From the NCBI RefSeq assembly GCF_049977365.1, contig NZ_JBNGEN010000011.1, forward strand, positions 1 to 52,340: DNA of 52,340 bases. Reading direction: 5' to 3'. Below, one piece after another: positions 16,666 through 25,345 of the stretch (within the stretch, counting starts at the first letter, position 1; each line of letters starts with the position of its first letter). The position numbers and the translations under genes were made by a program. Origin of the DNA: Brachymonas sp049977365. Lineage in GTDB: Bacteria > Pseudomonadota > Gammaproteobacteria > Burkholderiales > Burkholderiaceae_C. Below the pieces are notes generated by a model. The model made no database searches and was not told the origin of the DNA. It saw only the letters and a program-made list of their open reading frames with translations.

Positions 16666-18210
16666 ATGACACCTGCTGCGCCCCCGCCTTCTTCCGATGA
16701 GTCCACAGTCCTGCGCCGCGAGTCCGGCATCGCACTGACCGACCAGCTTGCCGCCCTGTTCGGACAGCGCATCGTGGCCGGGCTGCTGGCCCCCGGCGCT
16801 CGCCTGCCCTCGGTGCGCGATGCCGCCACGCGGTATGGCGTGAGCCCCCACACCGTGGTGGCCGCCTACGACCAGCTGCTCGCGCGCGGCCTCATCGAGG
16901 CCCGCAGCCAGCGCGGCTTCTATGTGCGTGACCTCCGCACCTCGGCCGCCAGCCAAAGCGCCAGCGCCCCTGCCTCCGAATCGGTACCGGCTGGCGTGCC
17001 CAACGACGTGGGCACGCTCATCCGCACCATGTTTCCCGCAGGGGTGCAGCTCCCCGAGGACGAGCACACGCCCACGGCCATGCATCAGGCGCCCGCCATG
17101 TCGAGCCACCACCTCGGCAAGCCCTCTCCCGCATCGGGCGTGCTGCCACCCGAATGGCTCGATCCCTCGCTGCTCACGCGCGCCCTGCGCCGCGCCGGCA
17201 GCCAGGACATCGAGGCCAGCGGCGCCCTGTACGGCAGCCCCAAGGGCGATCCCCTGCTGCGCGCCATGCTGGTGCAGCACGTGGAGGCCCTGGGCATTCA
17301 GGCCAGTGCCGCGCAGATCGTCACCACCACCGGCGCGACCCATGCGCTCGATGTGGTGGCACGCACCCTGCTGCGCCCCGGCGACTGCGCCCTCGTCGAT
17401 GCGCCCGGCTGGTCGGTGGAGTACGCCCGTCTGGCACGCATGGGGGTACGGCTCCTGCCGGTGCCCCGCAGCGGCGACGGCATCGACCTGGAGGCGCTCG
17501 CCCAGCTGGCGGCACGCCACCGGCCACGCGTGTATTCGCTCGTCTCGGTGCTGCACAACCCCACCGGCCACAGCCTCTCGCCCGTCGAGGCACACCGCAT
17601 CCTTCAGCTGGCCGAAGCACACGACTTCCTGCTCGTCGAGGACGACAGCTACGCGGCTTTTGCGCCTGCGCACAGTCCCCGGCTGGCCGCGCTCGACGGA
17701 CTGCAGCGCACCTTCTACGTCACCGGCTTTGCCAAGATCGTGGCCCCGGGCTGGCGCGTGGGCTGTGTCATCTGCCCGCCCCGGTGGACCGATGCCGTGC
17801 TCGACACCAAGCTCATCGCCGGACTCAACACCCCCACCCCCACGGAGCGTGCCCTTGCGCTGTGCCTGCAGCAGGGCTGGCTCAGGCGCCATGCCGAAGC
17901 CACCCGCGCCCGGCTCGATGCCGCCCGCAGCCGCTGTGTGCGCCTGGCCCGCCAGCATGGTCTGCATCTGGCCGCACCGCCAGCAGGCCTGTTCGGCTGG
18001 ATCGAGACGGGCGTGGATACCGAGCGGCTCGGCCAGCGGCTGCTCGACCATGGCTGGCTCATCGCGCCCGGCCACCTCTTCTATCCCGAGCGACGCACCA
18101 GCACCTGCATGCGCATCAACTTTGCAGTGTCGCAGGAGGCTGCCTTCTGGCGCTGCCTGGCCGACGAGATCCGGGCCCTGGGAGCGCCCTCTCCCTCGAC
18201 ATCGGCCTGA
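16666..18210 (+). CDS. MocR/PdxR-type regulator: GntR winged helix fused to class I aminotransferase domain
   Basis: PLP-sensing transcription factor of 514 aa. Residues about 20-90 form the GntR winged helix (ALTDQLAALFGQRIVAGLLA, then LPSVRDAATRYGVSPHTVV). A Ser/Ala/Pro linker leads to an aminotransferase-fold domain with GATHALDVVARTLL, LHNPTGHSLS and the PLP lysine in TGFAKIVAPGWRVG (about 357). Such proteins usually bind PLP but do not transaminate. ATG 16666 is the natural start; the upstream ribosome site is weak. The divergent LysE gene is the probable target. Confidence 0.88.
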   Translation: MTPAAPPPSSDESTVLRRESGIALTDQLAALFGQRIVAGLLAPGARLPSVRDAATRYGVSPHTVVAAYDQLLARGLIEARSQRGFYVRDLRTSAASQSASAPASESVPAGVPNDVGTLIRTMFPAGVQLPEDEHTPTAMHQAPAMSSHHLGKPSPASGVLPPEWLDPSLLTRALRRAGSQDIEASGALYGSPKGDPLLRAMLVQHVEALGIQASAAQIVTTTGATHALDVVARTLLRPGDCALVDAPGWSVEYARLARMGVRLLPVPRSGDGIDLEALAQLAARHRPRVYSLVSVLHNPTGHSLSPVEAHRILQLAEAHDFLLVEDDSYAAFAPAHSPRLAALDGLQRTFYVTGFAKIVAPGWRVGCVICPPRWTDAVLDTKLIAGLNTPTPTERALALCLQQGWLRRHAEATRARLDAARSRCVRLARQHGLHLAAPPAGLFGWIETGVDTERLGQRLLDHGWLIAPGHLFYPERRTSTCMRINFAVSQEAAFWRCLADEIRALGAPSPSTSA

Positions 18211-18245
18211 AGCCCCGAAGCCGCCAGACAGCGCGGGACAGCACA

Positions 18246-18275
18246 AGGGCCGGCACCTGGATGGCTGCCGGCCCT
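18246..18275. terminator. Hairpin between convergent mocR-type and aminotransferase genes
   Basis: A perfect 10-bp stem AGGGCCGGCA/TGCCGGCCCT with a 10-base loop. There is no clean T run on either side. It sits in the convergent gap, so a bidirectional terminator is the simplest reading. Confidence 0.5.
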
Positions 18276-18339
18276 GGGCCTGCGAAAAAGCGCCCTCAGC
18301 GCCCGGACGGACGAAGGGCTGGAGATGATGGAGTGGTGC

Positions 18340-19521
18340 TCAGCCTGCGCGGGCAGCGTCGATGGCCTGCGCGAGCAGCTGGATGCCGCGGTCGATCTCC
18401 TCGGCCGTGGCCGTGACGAAGCTCAGCCGCAGCGTGCGCATGTCGGGATTGGTGTCGTAGAACGCCGACCCCGGCACATAGGCCACCCCCTTCTGGATCG
18501 CCTGCGGCAGCAGCTTGACGCTGTCCATGCCCACAGGCAGGCGCATCCACAGGAACATGCCCCCGGTGGGCGTGTTCCAGGTGACATCTTCCGGCATGTG
18601 GCGCCTGAGCGCGTCCAGCATGGCATGGCACTGCGTGCGATAGAGCTCCCGGATGCGGGCCAGATGCGCGGGCAGGAAGCCCGGCTTGGTCAGCACCTCG
18701 GCCGCGAGACGCTGGTTGAGGCTCGGGCTGTGCAGGTCGGATGCCTGCTTGGCCTGCAGCAGCTTGGGGTACACCGCATCGGGAGCCACGATGTAGCCGA
18801 GCCGCAGGCCCGGCGAGAGCACCTTGGAGAGCGAGCCCAGATACAGGCTGTGCTCGGGGTGCAGGCTGCTGATGGGAGCAGGCGGCGGTGCATCGAACCA
18901 CAGCTCGCCGTAGGGATTGTCCTCGACGATGGGCAGCCCCAGGGCCTCGCAGGTCTGCCCCACGGCCTGGCGCTGCTCGGCCGTCATGGTGAGCCCGGTG
19001 GGGTTCTGGAAGGTCGGCAGCAGGTACAGAAAGCGCGATGCATACCGCAGCTGCTCGCGCTCCAGCACGTCCAGATTGATGGACCCGCCCGCGTCGTTGG
19101 GCACGCTGAAGATTTCCGGCTCGTAGGTCGAGAACGCCTGCAGCGCCCCCAGGTAGGACGGGGTCTGCACCGCCACCCGGCTGCCCTCGTCGAGCAGGAT
19201 CTTGCCCACCAGATCCAGAGCCTGCTGGGAGCCGGTGGTGATGAGCACCTGGCTCGGCGAGATGTCCCACGGCAGCGATTCGGCCACCCACTCGCGCAGC
19301 GGACCATAGCCCTCGCTGGCCGCGTACTGGAGCGCCGCGCGCGGATGCTCGCGCATCACCTTGGCGTAGGCCTCGTTGAAGGCTTCGACCGGAAAGGCCT
19401 CCGGCGAGGGCAGGCCCCCGGCAAAGCTGATGATTTCGGGCTGCTCGGTGACCTTGAGGATCTCGCGGATGACCGACGGGCTCATGGTGGCCGCACGGGT
19501 GGCAAACTGCCAGTGTTTCAT
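18340..19521 (-). CDS. PLP-dependent class I/II aminotransferase (LysN/2-aminoadipate type)
   Basis: Cytosolic fold-type I aminotransferase of 393 aa. Visible: IISFAGGLPSPEAFPVE (about residues 30-46), YAASEGYGPLREW, TGSQQALDLVGKILLD, TFQNPTGLTM (substrate/PLP Asn), EDNPYGEL and the Schiff-base lysine in LGSLSKVLSPGLRLG (about 231). This pattern matches 2-aminoadipate or branched-chain/aromatic-type enzymes; substrate not determinable. I chose the ATG at 19521 (MKHWQFATRAATMSPS), which begins the conserved domain and has GGAG nearby; the longer frame to 19989 runs across the Sco gene. It may be the last gene after bioC-like and sco. Confidence 0.88.
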   Translation of the reverse strand: MKHWQFATRAATMSPSVIREILKVTEQPEIISFAGGLPSPEAFPVEAFNEAYAKVMREHPRAALQYAASEGYGPLREWVAESLPWDISPSQVLITTGSQQALDLVGKILLDEGSRVAVQTPSYLGALQAFSTYEPEIFSVPNDAGGSINLDVLEREQLRYASRFLYLLPTFQNPTGLTMTAEQRQAVGQTCEALGLPIVEDNPYGELWFDAPPPAPISSLHPEHSLYLGSLSKVLSPGLRLGYIVAPDAVYPKLLQAKQASDLHSPSLNQRLAAEVLTKPGFLPAHLARIRELYRTQCHAMLDALRRHMPEDVTWNTPTGGMFLWMRLPVGMDSVKLLPQAIQKGVAYVPGSAFYDTNPDMRTLRLSFVTATAEEIDRGIQLLAQAIDAARAG

Positions 19522-19666
19522 GAAGGGCTCCGGATGCCGCACCCCCGCTCCGTCCGACACGGGGCGATGGGCGCAGAAGATGTGCCTATTGTGGCGCAAC
19601 CCGGGCCCTGCGCCCGCACGCGGACACAGTGTCCCCCGCACAGGGCGGGGACTTGCCAGCCGCGCC

Positions 19667-20359
19667 CTACTGCCCCTGCAGCAGGCGCCGGATGTCGGCC
19701 GCCATGGCCTCGGGCTTGGAGCCGTAGTTGCTGTGCAGGCGCACATGGCCCTGCGGGTCGAACAGGAGCACGCCGGCGGTATGGTCCATGGTGTAGCTCG
19801 TGGGAGTGCTGCCCTCGACCTTGTGGTAGTAGACCTTGAAGTCCGGGGCCACGCGGTCCCTGAGCTCCTGCGGGGTGGGCACCAGTGCGAGAAAGGTCGG
19901 GTCGAAGTTGGCCATGTACTGCTGCAGCATCTGGGGCGTGTCGCGGGCAGGATCGACCGTGACGAACAGCACCTGCAGCCTGCTGGCATCGGCTCCCAGC
20001 AGGCGCTTGACCTGCACCATCTCGGACAGGGTGGTCGGGCACACGTCGGGGCACTGCGTGTAGCCGAAGAACATGGCGACCACCTTGCCGCGGAAGTCCG
20101 CCAGCGTGCGCCGCTGGCCGTGCATGTCGGCCAGGGAGAAGTCCTTGGCGTAGTTCGCCCCGCTCACGTCCAGGCTGTTGAAGCTGCCGGTACTGCCCGG
20201 CTTGCCCGCCGAGGAAGATCCGGCATCGCAGCCGGCCAGCCCCAGTGCAACAGCAGCAGCGGCAGCCGCCGCCAGTCCCAGGCCCGGCACCATGCGCAGC
20301 ACACGGCGGCGCGCCATGGTGGAGGAGGAGAAGGAAGAAAGCGGGTGTTCGCGTGTCAT
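19667..20359 (-). CDS. SCO1/SenC family copper-binding lipoprotein
   Basis: Periplasmic thioredoxin-fold protein that delivers copper to the CuA site of cytochrome c oxidase or reduces its cysteines. It has the copper motif QCPDVCPTT (about residues 102-110) and the distal histidine in YTMDHTAGV (about 191). An N-terminal hydrophobic Ala-rich segment ends in the lipobox LAGC, so it is probably lipidated. The length of 230 aa from ATG 20359; a shorter start at 20317 (MARRRVLRMV) is equally plausible because neither has a ribosome site. No oxidase genes are nearby. Confidence 0.87.
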   Translation of the reverse strand: MTREHPLSSFSSSTMARRRVLRMVPGLGLAAAAAAAVALGLAGCDAGSSSAGKPGSTGSFNSLDVSGANYAKDFSLADMHGQRRTLADFRGKVVAMFFGYTQCPDVCPTTLSEMVQVKRLLGADASRLQVLFVTVDPARDTPQMLQQYMANFDPTFLALVPTPQELRDRVAPDFKVYYHKVEGSTPTSYTMDHTAGVLLFDPQGHVRLHSNYGSKPEAMAADIRRLLQGQ

Positions 20360-20426
20360 GCCGGCATTGTACGAAGGCCTGCTCGTCCAAGGCCACCCGG
20401 CACGTCTGTGGAACATGCAGGGAATG

Positions 20427-21353
20427 TCAGGGACGGTCGCGGCGCAGCATGCGGCGCATCTGGTCGAGCCCGATGGCGGTCGTGCCGTCGGCCCCCGCTC
20501 GGGGCGAGGGCTGCAGGGCATGGCCATAAATGATCTCGAACGTCAGCGCAATGGAGCCGTTGCGCTCCAGGCTGCGCAGCCCCTCGTGCAGCCGACCCAG
20601 CCAGGCGCGGCCATGCGTGACGCCATCGCGGTCCACGGCCAGATTGCGCCCCAGCTCGCGCAGCTCCTGCAGGGCGCGCTCGGGAGTGGCAAAGGTGAGG
20701 GTGATGCGTTCCATGTCCATCACCGGCTCGGCAAACCCGGCCCCGACCAGCATGTCGCCCCAGTCGTGCATGTCGGTATAGGTGTGGGTGGGGGCTGGCC
20801 AGCCCAGCCGGGCATACAGGTCGCGCAGCTCGCGCAGCGTGTCCGGCCCCAGGGCCGAGAACATCACGAAGCCATCCACGGCCAGCAGCTCGCGCCAGCG
20901 GGCGAGCAGGGCCTGCGGATCGGCGGCCATGTGCAGCGCCATGTTGGCCCACAGCATGTCCATGCTGCCGGGCTGGGGGGCTTCGGTGTGGGTGTGCGGC
21001 CCGCGCAGACGGCTCCAGGTGCGCTGCAGCCAGCCGGAAGACGCCTCGGCCGCTGCAGCCGGGGCGTCGAGCGCCTCCGCCAGCCCCGCCGCCCGCGCCG
21101 GCGGCAGGCCCGGCTCCAGCGCCCAGGCTTCGGCCTGCGGATAGTGCCCGCGCACGAGCGCATGCGCGGCGCGCCCGCCCTTGAGCGGCGCCCAGTGCAG
21201 CCACTGCCGGGGCTGCAGGGTGATGACGTCGAGGCGCTCCTGCATGCGGCGCGCCACCTCCTCGTGCAGCCAGGGGCTCTGGGGCAGGACAAGCTGCTGC
21301 CAGCGCCGCGCGGCACGGGGATCGATGCTGGGGGGAAGATCCGGGGTACTCAC
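20427..21353 (-). CDS. BioC-like methyltransferase with degenerate SAM motif
   Basis: 308 aa, matching by context and C-terminal pattern the BioC-like protein that neighbours comF in Burkholderiales. Recognisable are MDMLWANMALHMAADPQALL (post-motif acidic loop and helix), GFVMFSALGPDTLRELRDL (about residue 175) and MHDWGDMLVGAGFAEPVMDM. The usual glycine-rich SAM loop (GCGTG type) is not visible; the matching place reads LHWAPLKGGRAAH (about 53-65). Start: GTG at 21353, since the longer ATG frame would cross comF. If BioC, it would methylate malonyl-ACP to start biotin synthesis; whether it binds SAM is open. Confidence 0.65.
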   Translation of the reverse strand: MSTPDLPPSIDPRAARRWQQLVLPQSPWLHEEVARRMQERLDVITLQPRQWLHWAPLKGGRAAHALVRGHYPQAEAWALEPGLPPARAAGLAEALDAPAAAAEASSGWLQRTWSRLRGPHTHTEAPQPGSMDMLWANMALHMAADPQALLARWRELLAVDGFVMFSALGPDTLRELRDLYARLGWPAPTHTYTDMHDWGDMLVGAGFAEPVMDMERITLTFATPERALQELRELGRNLAVDRDGVTHGRAWLGRLHEGLRSLERNGSIALTFEIIYGHALQPSPRAGADGTTAIGLDQMRRMLRRDRP

Positions 21354-21474
21354 GGGGCCGCAGTATAGTGGCAGCCATGCATCTGCCTGCCCCCTGCCCC
21401 TCCATGCCCATGCGCGCCGTCCGTGATCGGAAGGTGCCGCATGCCGTGTGCGGCGGGGCTGACGGAGCCCCTGC

Positions 21475-22275
21475 ATGAGCCTGTTCCCGACCTCGATCTC
21501 CCGCGGCACCGCACCCCGTGGCTGGCTGCAGCGGCTCCTGACACCGCGCACCCTGCAGATGCCTTCCGTGTGCAGCATCTGCCATGCGTGGCCCGCCCGG
21601 CTGGTGTGCCAGACCTGCGTGGAGCGCTTCGATGTGCCGGTGCGGCGCTGCCGGGCCTGTGCCCTGCCCCTGCCCGCTTCCGACCCCGATGCCACGCTGT
21701 GCGCCAGCTGCCTGACCGCACCGCCTGCCGCCCTGGCCGGCTGCCACGCAGCCCTGCCCTATGCATGGCCCTGGAACGGCTGCATCGACCGCTTCAAGTT
21801 CCATGCCCAGCCGGGGCTGGCCACCGCCCTGGCCGAGCGCATGGCTGCCCACTCCGGCATCGCGGACGCACTCCGGCAGGCCGATCTGCTCGTGCCGATT
21901 CCCCTGTCGGCCGACCGGCTGGCCCAGCGCGGCTACAACCAGTCCCTGCTGCTGGCTCGCGCCCTGCGCCGCCTGTGGCGCCATGACCTCGGCGGTGCAG
22001 ACGACCGTGCCGTGCTGCGCCCGCAGGCCCTGCAGCGCGTGCGCTCCACCCTGCCCCAAAGCACCCTGAACCCCACCGACCGCCGGCGCAACGTGCGGGG
22101 CGCCTTTGCCGTGCCTGCCGGCCACACCGGCGCCGATCTGCAGGGGCGCCATGCCCTGCTGCTCGACGACGTGATGACCACCGGCCACACGCTGCAGGAA
22201 GCGGCGCGCGTGCTGCGCCGGGCAGGCTGTGCCTCGGTGCAGGCCGTGGTGCTCGCCCGTGCCGACCGTCCCTGA
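21475..22275 (+). CDS. comF: ComF family phosphoribosyltransferase-like protein
   Basis: 266 aa. The N-terminal zinc-finger-like section has paired cysteines (CSICHAW, CQTCVE, CRACALP, CASCL, about residues 35-85). The C-terminal type I PRTase domain has LLLDDVMTTGHTLQEAARVL (about 225), the PRPP-binding loop, preceded by RRRNVRGAF. ComF proteins take part in DNA uptake and nucleotide salvage in naturally competent bacteria; with the pilus operon in this window that is suggestive only. It is divergent from the BioC-like gene and followed by trmL after 15 bases. Confidence 0.88.
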   Translation: MSLFPTSISRGTAPRGWLQRLLTPRTLQMPSVCSICHAWPARLVCQTCVERFDVPVRRCRACALPLPASDPDATLCASCLTAPPAALAGCHAALPYAWPWNGCIDRFKFHAQPGLATALAERMAAHSGIADALRQADLLVPIPLSADRLAQRGYNQSLLLARALRRLWRHDLGGADDRAVLRPQALQRVRSTLPQSTLNPTDRRRNVRGAFAVPAGHTGADLQGRHALLLDDVMTTGHTLQEAARVLRRAGCASVQAVVLARADRP

Positions 22276-22290
22276 AGGAAACCGCCCCCC

Positions 22291-22764
22291 ATGTTCCACG
22301 TCGTCCTCGTGCATCCCGAGATTCCCCCCAACACCGGCAACATCATCCGCCTGTGCGCCAACACCGGCTGCGACCTGCACCTCATCGAACCGCTGGGCTT
22401 CAGCATGGAAGACAAGCTCATGCGCCGCGCCGGGCTCGACTACCACGAATACGCCGACGTGCGCCGCCATGCCGACTGGGAACAGTTCCTGCGCAGCGCG
22501 CACCCGGAGCCCGCCCGCATGTACGCTTTCACCACCCGGGGGGCGCGCCCGGTGCACAGCGCCACCTTTGCCCCGGGAGACTGGTTCGTCTTCGGCTGCG
22601 AAACGGCCGGACTGCCCCCCGAGCTGCGCGACCGGTTTGCACCGGAGCAGCGTCTGCGCCTGCCCATGCGTCCCGGGCAGCGCAGCCTCAACCTGAGCAA
22701 TGCCGTGGCCGTCTCGGTCTACGAGGCGTGGCGCCAGTGTGGCTTCGAAGGCGCCACGGCATGA
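22291..22764 (+). CDS. trmL: tRNA (cytidine(34)-2'-O)-methyltransferase
   Basis: SPOUT-class methyltransferase that modifies the wobble position of tRNA-Leu. At 157 aa it is the minimal single-domain family member. Motif 1 is PEIPPNTGNIIRLCANTG (about residues 10-27), motif 2 is FVFGCETAGLPPE (about 97) and motif 3 is QRSLNLSNAVAVSVYEAWR (about 130), which forms the trefoil knot with the SAM site. AAGGAAA lies 10 bases before the ATG. Likely co-transcribed with comF. Confidence 0.93.
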   Translation: MFHVVLVHPEIPPNTGNIIRLCANTGCDLHLIEPLGFSMEDKLMRRAGLDYHEYADVRRHADWEQFLRSAHPEPARMYAFTTRGARPVHSATFAPGDWFVFGCETAGLPPELRDRFAPEQRLRLPMRPGQRSLNLSNAVAVSVYEAWRQCGFEGATA

Positions 22765-22816
22765 TGTGCCTGCCGACGTCTCCGGCCCCGCTGCCACCCT
22801 CGGGCTGCGTGCGCTG

Positions 22817-23728
22817 TCAGCCGGCGGAGGCTGCGCCCCCCTCGTCCGCAAAGCCCACCCGATAGCCTCGCCCCTCCAGAAGCGCGACCATGGCCGCCTC
22901 GCCATGAATCCGCAGGGCCTGTGCCCGTGTGCAGGCGTAGCGCACCGTGGGCGGCCGCAGGGACACGAGCTTGCGCAGCGGCGCATGCTGCCCGAACAGC
23001 CGGCGCACATCCATGCCTGCATGCAGCGCAGGGGCAGCGTATTCGATGGCAAAGTCCCGCGCCAGCTCCAGCGTGGGGTAGCGCAGGCCACAGGCTTCCA
23101 GCGCAGGCCGGAGCACGGCGGTGAGCTGCACGTCCTCGTTGAGCGGGTCATGCATCCAGTGCAGCGCCAGCGGCTGGTCTTCTCCAGCACGCCACAACCG
23201 GTCCGGCGGGTCGATCGTCACCCGCACGCGGTCCCGGTAGGTGTGCAGCGCACGCAGCATGCGCTGGCTGCGCAGGGAAAATCCCCCATTGAGCACGGGC
23301 AGGATGCGCGCGCCGTCGGGCAGCGCCGCCTCGGTCCACTCGAAGCCCCGCATCCACTGCTCGCGGCCTGCCTGCAGCACGCGTGCGAGGTGGATCGGCG
23401 CGCCCAGATAGTCGCAGGCATAGAAGGCATCCTGCCAGTTGGCGGCATCGAGCACCCAGCCATCCTGCTGCACGATGAGCGCGAATTCCGTCTGCACCAG
23501 CGGGCCGAGCGCATACAGCACAAACCACGAATAGCCCTGGTAGTCCAGCGGCGCCACGGGCACATGGCGAATCGAGGCGGGCAGCTCCGCAGGGCGCTGC
23601 GGACTGCACAGCAGCGCCGACGCGCCCGGCATCTGCTCCAGGCTCCACACCAGCCCCAGCGCCGTCCCCGCCGCATCGGCCCTGCCGTCGACCGCCACCA
23701 GCGTGAGGGGCGCAAAGGTGCCGCTCAC
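22817..23728 (-). CDS. DUF5672 domain protein, glycosyltransferase-like
   Basis: 303 aa. Matches the DUF5672 pattern: LALIVQQDGWVLD-type centre (here FALIVQQDGWVLDAANWQ, about residue 88), ACDYLGAPIH, then NGGFSLRSQRML (about 150) and DPPDRLWRAGEDQPLALHW. Such proteins resemble GT-A glycosyltransferases; no activity is proven here. The GTG at 23728 is chosen: GGAGG lies 7 bases upstream, and the longer frame overlaps the nitroreductase gene end. It follows the nitroreductase by 34 bases on the same strand. Confidence 0.75.
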   Translation of the reverse strand: MSGTFAPLTLVAVDGRADAAGTALGLVWSLEQMPGASALLCSPQRPAELPASIRHVPVAPLDYQGYSWFVLYALGPLVQTEFALIVQQDGWVLDAANWQDAFYACDYLGAPIHLARVLQAGREQWMRGFEWTEAALPDGARILPVLNGGFSLRSQRMLRALHTYRDRVRVTIDPPDRLWRAGEDQPLALHWMHDPLNEDVQLTAVLRPALEACGLRYPTLELARDFAIEYAAPALHAGMDVRRLFGQHAPLRKLVSLRPPTVRYACTRAQALRIHGEAAMVALLEGRGYRVGFADEGGAASAG

Positions 23729-23762
23729 GGCCGGGCCTCCACCATCGTGTGCACCCCGCGCC

Positions 23763-24359
23763 TCACAGCACGCGGCAGGCGTCGTCGAACGACAGCCGGG
23801 GCTGGCGCGGATGGGTTTTGGCCGGATCGGCGTAGCCCAGATTGAGCAGGAAGTTCGCCTGCCAGCGACCATCGGGGAAGAACGTGCGGTTCACCCCTTC
23901 CGCATCAAATCCGCTCATGGGACCGCAATCGAGCCCCAGCGCCCGGGCGGCCAGCAGGAACCAGGCGCCTCCCAGGGTACCGTTGCGGCTGGCCGTGGCC
24001 TGTGCCAGGGCAGGCTGGCCGGCGAACAGCTCGCGGGCCGAGGCGTCGTGCCACACCTCGGGCAGATGGTCGTAGAACCGGGTATCCGTCGCCACGATCA
24101 CGCAGACGGGGGCTTCCATCACCTTGGAGCGGTTGCCCTCCTTGAGATGCGGCAGCAGCCGCTCCCGGGCCTCGGGGGTGGTCAGCATCACGTACCGCGC
24201 GGGCTGGGAATTCATGGCCGTGGGGCCCCAGCTCGCCAGCGCGTAAATGCGCCGCAGCATCTCCAGGGAGACGGGCCGGTCGAGAAAGCCACTGGCCGTG
24301 CGGGCCTCGGCAAAGAGCTGGGCCAGCGCAGCGGCTTCCAGTGGGGCATGGGTATGCAT
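23763..24359 (-). CDS. Nitroreductase family protein (RutE/HadB-like)
   Basis: FMN-dependent oxidoreductase of 198 aa. Close to the malonic-semialdehyde-reductase/nitroreductase group: SGFLDRPVSLEMLRRIYALA (about residues 21-40), SWGPTAMNSQPARYVML (about 41-57, FMN contacts), NGTLGGAWFLLAARALGLD (about 128) and GPMSGFDAEGVN. The ATG at 24359 follows AAGGAT; the longer frame to 24485 has no conserved residues. No uracil-catabolism genes nearby, so the physiological substrate is unknown. Confidence 0.85.
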   Translation of the reverse strand: MHTHAPLEAAALAQLFAEARTASGFLDRPVSLEMLRRIYALASWGPTAMNSQPARYVMLTTPEARERLLPHLKEGNRSKVMEAPVCVIVATDTRFYDHLPEVWHDASARELFAGQPALAQATASRNGTLGGAWFLLAARALGLDCGPMSGFDAEGVNRTFFPDGRWQANFLLNLGYADPAKTHPRQPRLSFDDACRVL

Positions 24360-24507
24360 GGCAATATCCTTGTGTGAGGGCTGCATCGCCGCATGGCGGT
24401 GCAGAAAATGGCAGTGTGCGTGGGGCGCCGGTGGATGCGCCACGCACACCCGCCTGTACACCGCCGCAGAGGCATGGATGGGCATGGATCAGCCCCGATT
24501 CCTGGCA

Positions 24508-25191
24508 TCAGTACCAGACTTCGGGCGCCTCGGGTGAAGGGGCTTCCTCCAGGCTCGGCTGCGAAGGTGCATCGAGCCAGCGGCACAGCGGCTCCCACTG
24601 TGCCAGATCGCGCTCGAACCGCCGTACCGTCCCGGCATCGAACAGCGTCAGCCCCTGCGCGGCCAGATGCACGTAGTTGTGGGTATCCCGGATCACCGCC
24701 TGCAGCGGAAACGGCAGATCGGCCACAAAGTCGCGCAGCTGTGCCAGCGCGATCGTGTGCTCCTTCACCCGCATGCCCACCAGCCTCACATCGAGCTGGC
24801 GCAGCAGCTTGCGATGCTCGGCGAGCTGCTGCAGAAAGTCGCGCGTGGCCATCATGTCGAACACGCTCGCCTGCAGCGGCACCACCACCTTGGTGGCCAT
24901 GCGCAGGGCTTCGCGCAGCGGCTTGCCGTCGAAGCCGGCGGGAGTATCGAGCACCACATGCGTCACCCCGCGCGGCACCTTGAGCTTGCGCGCCTCGGGA
25001 TCGAGCTCCCAGGGCAGGATGGGCGCCGCCGAGGACGGCCGCAGCGCGAGCCACTGGCGCCCCGACTGCTGCCGATCCAGGTCTCCGAGCATCACCGACG
25101 CCCCCTGCGAGGCAAAGTACCCCGCCACCTGCGTTGCCAGCGTGGACTTGCCCACGCCTCCCTTGGGATTGATCACGACGATGACCGGCAC
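24508..25191 (-). CDS. Orphan ParA/MinD-type ATPase
   Basis: P-loop ATPase of the deviant Walker A family: VIVVINPKGGVGKSTLATQ (about residues 3-21), switch I region LGDLDRQQSGRQW (about 36) and Walker B VVLDTPAGF (about 79). 227 aa. The GTG at 25191 is favoured because AAGGAG sits 5 bases upstream; no ATG is available before the P-loop. There is no parB, parS cluster, minE or flagellar/pilus-targeting partner alongside, so chromosomal partition is not implied. Divergent from DUF1841. Confidence 0.85.
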   Translation of the reverse strand: MPVIVVINPKGGVGKSTLATQVAGYFASQGASVMLGDLDRQQSGRQWLALRPSSAAPILPWELDPEARKLKVPRGVTHVVLDTPAGFDGKPLREALRMATKVVVPLQASVFDMMATRDFLQQLAEHRKLLRQLDVRLVGMRVKEHTIALAQLRDFVADLPFPLQAVIRDTHNYVHLAAQGLTLFDAGTVRRFERDLAQWEPLCRWLDAPSQPSLEEAPSPEAPEVWY

Positions 25192-25333
25192 ATCCGCTCC
25201 TTCCGTAGGCCGCACAGGCCTCCTGTCCCATATGGGGCCCCGGCACGGGCCGGGGCGTGACCGACTGCACGCCGGAACAGCCTGCGGACGGCCACCCTGC
25301 ACCTCCCGTCGCCCTGCCCGCGCACAGATCGCT

Positions 25334-25339
25334 TATATT
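25334..25339 (+). promoter_or_regulatory. Candidate -10 box placing the DUF1841 transcript start at its ATG
   Basis: TATATT ends 6 bases before the ATG at 25346, the spacing of a leaderless transcript. No -35 match is seen and no Shine-Dalgarno sequence precedes the gene. Confidence 0.35.
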
Positions 25340-25345
25340 TCTCCC

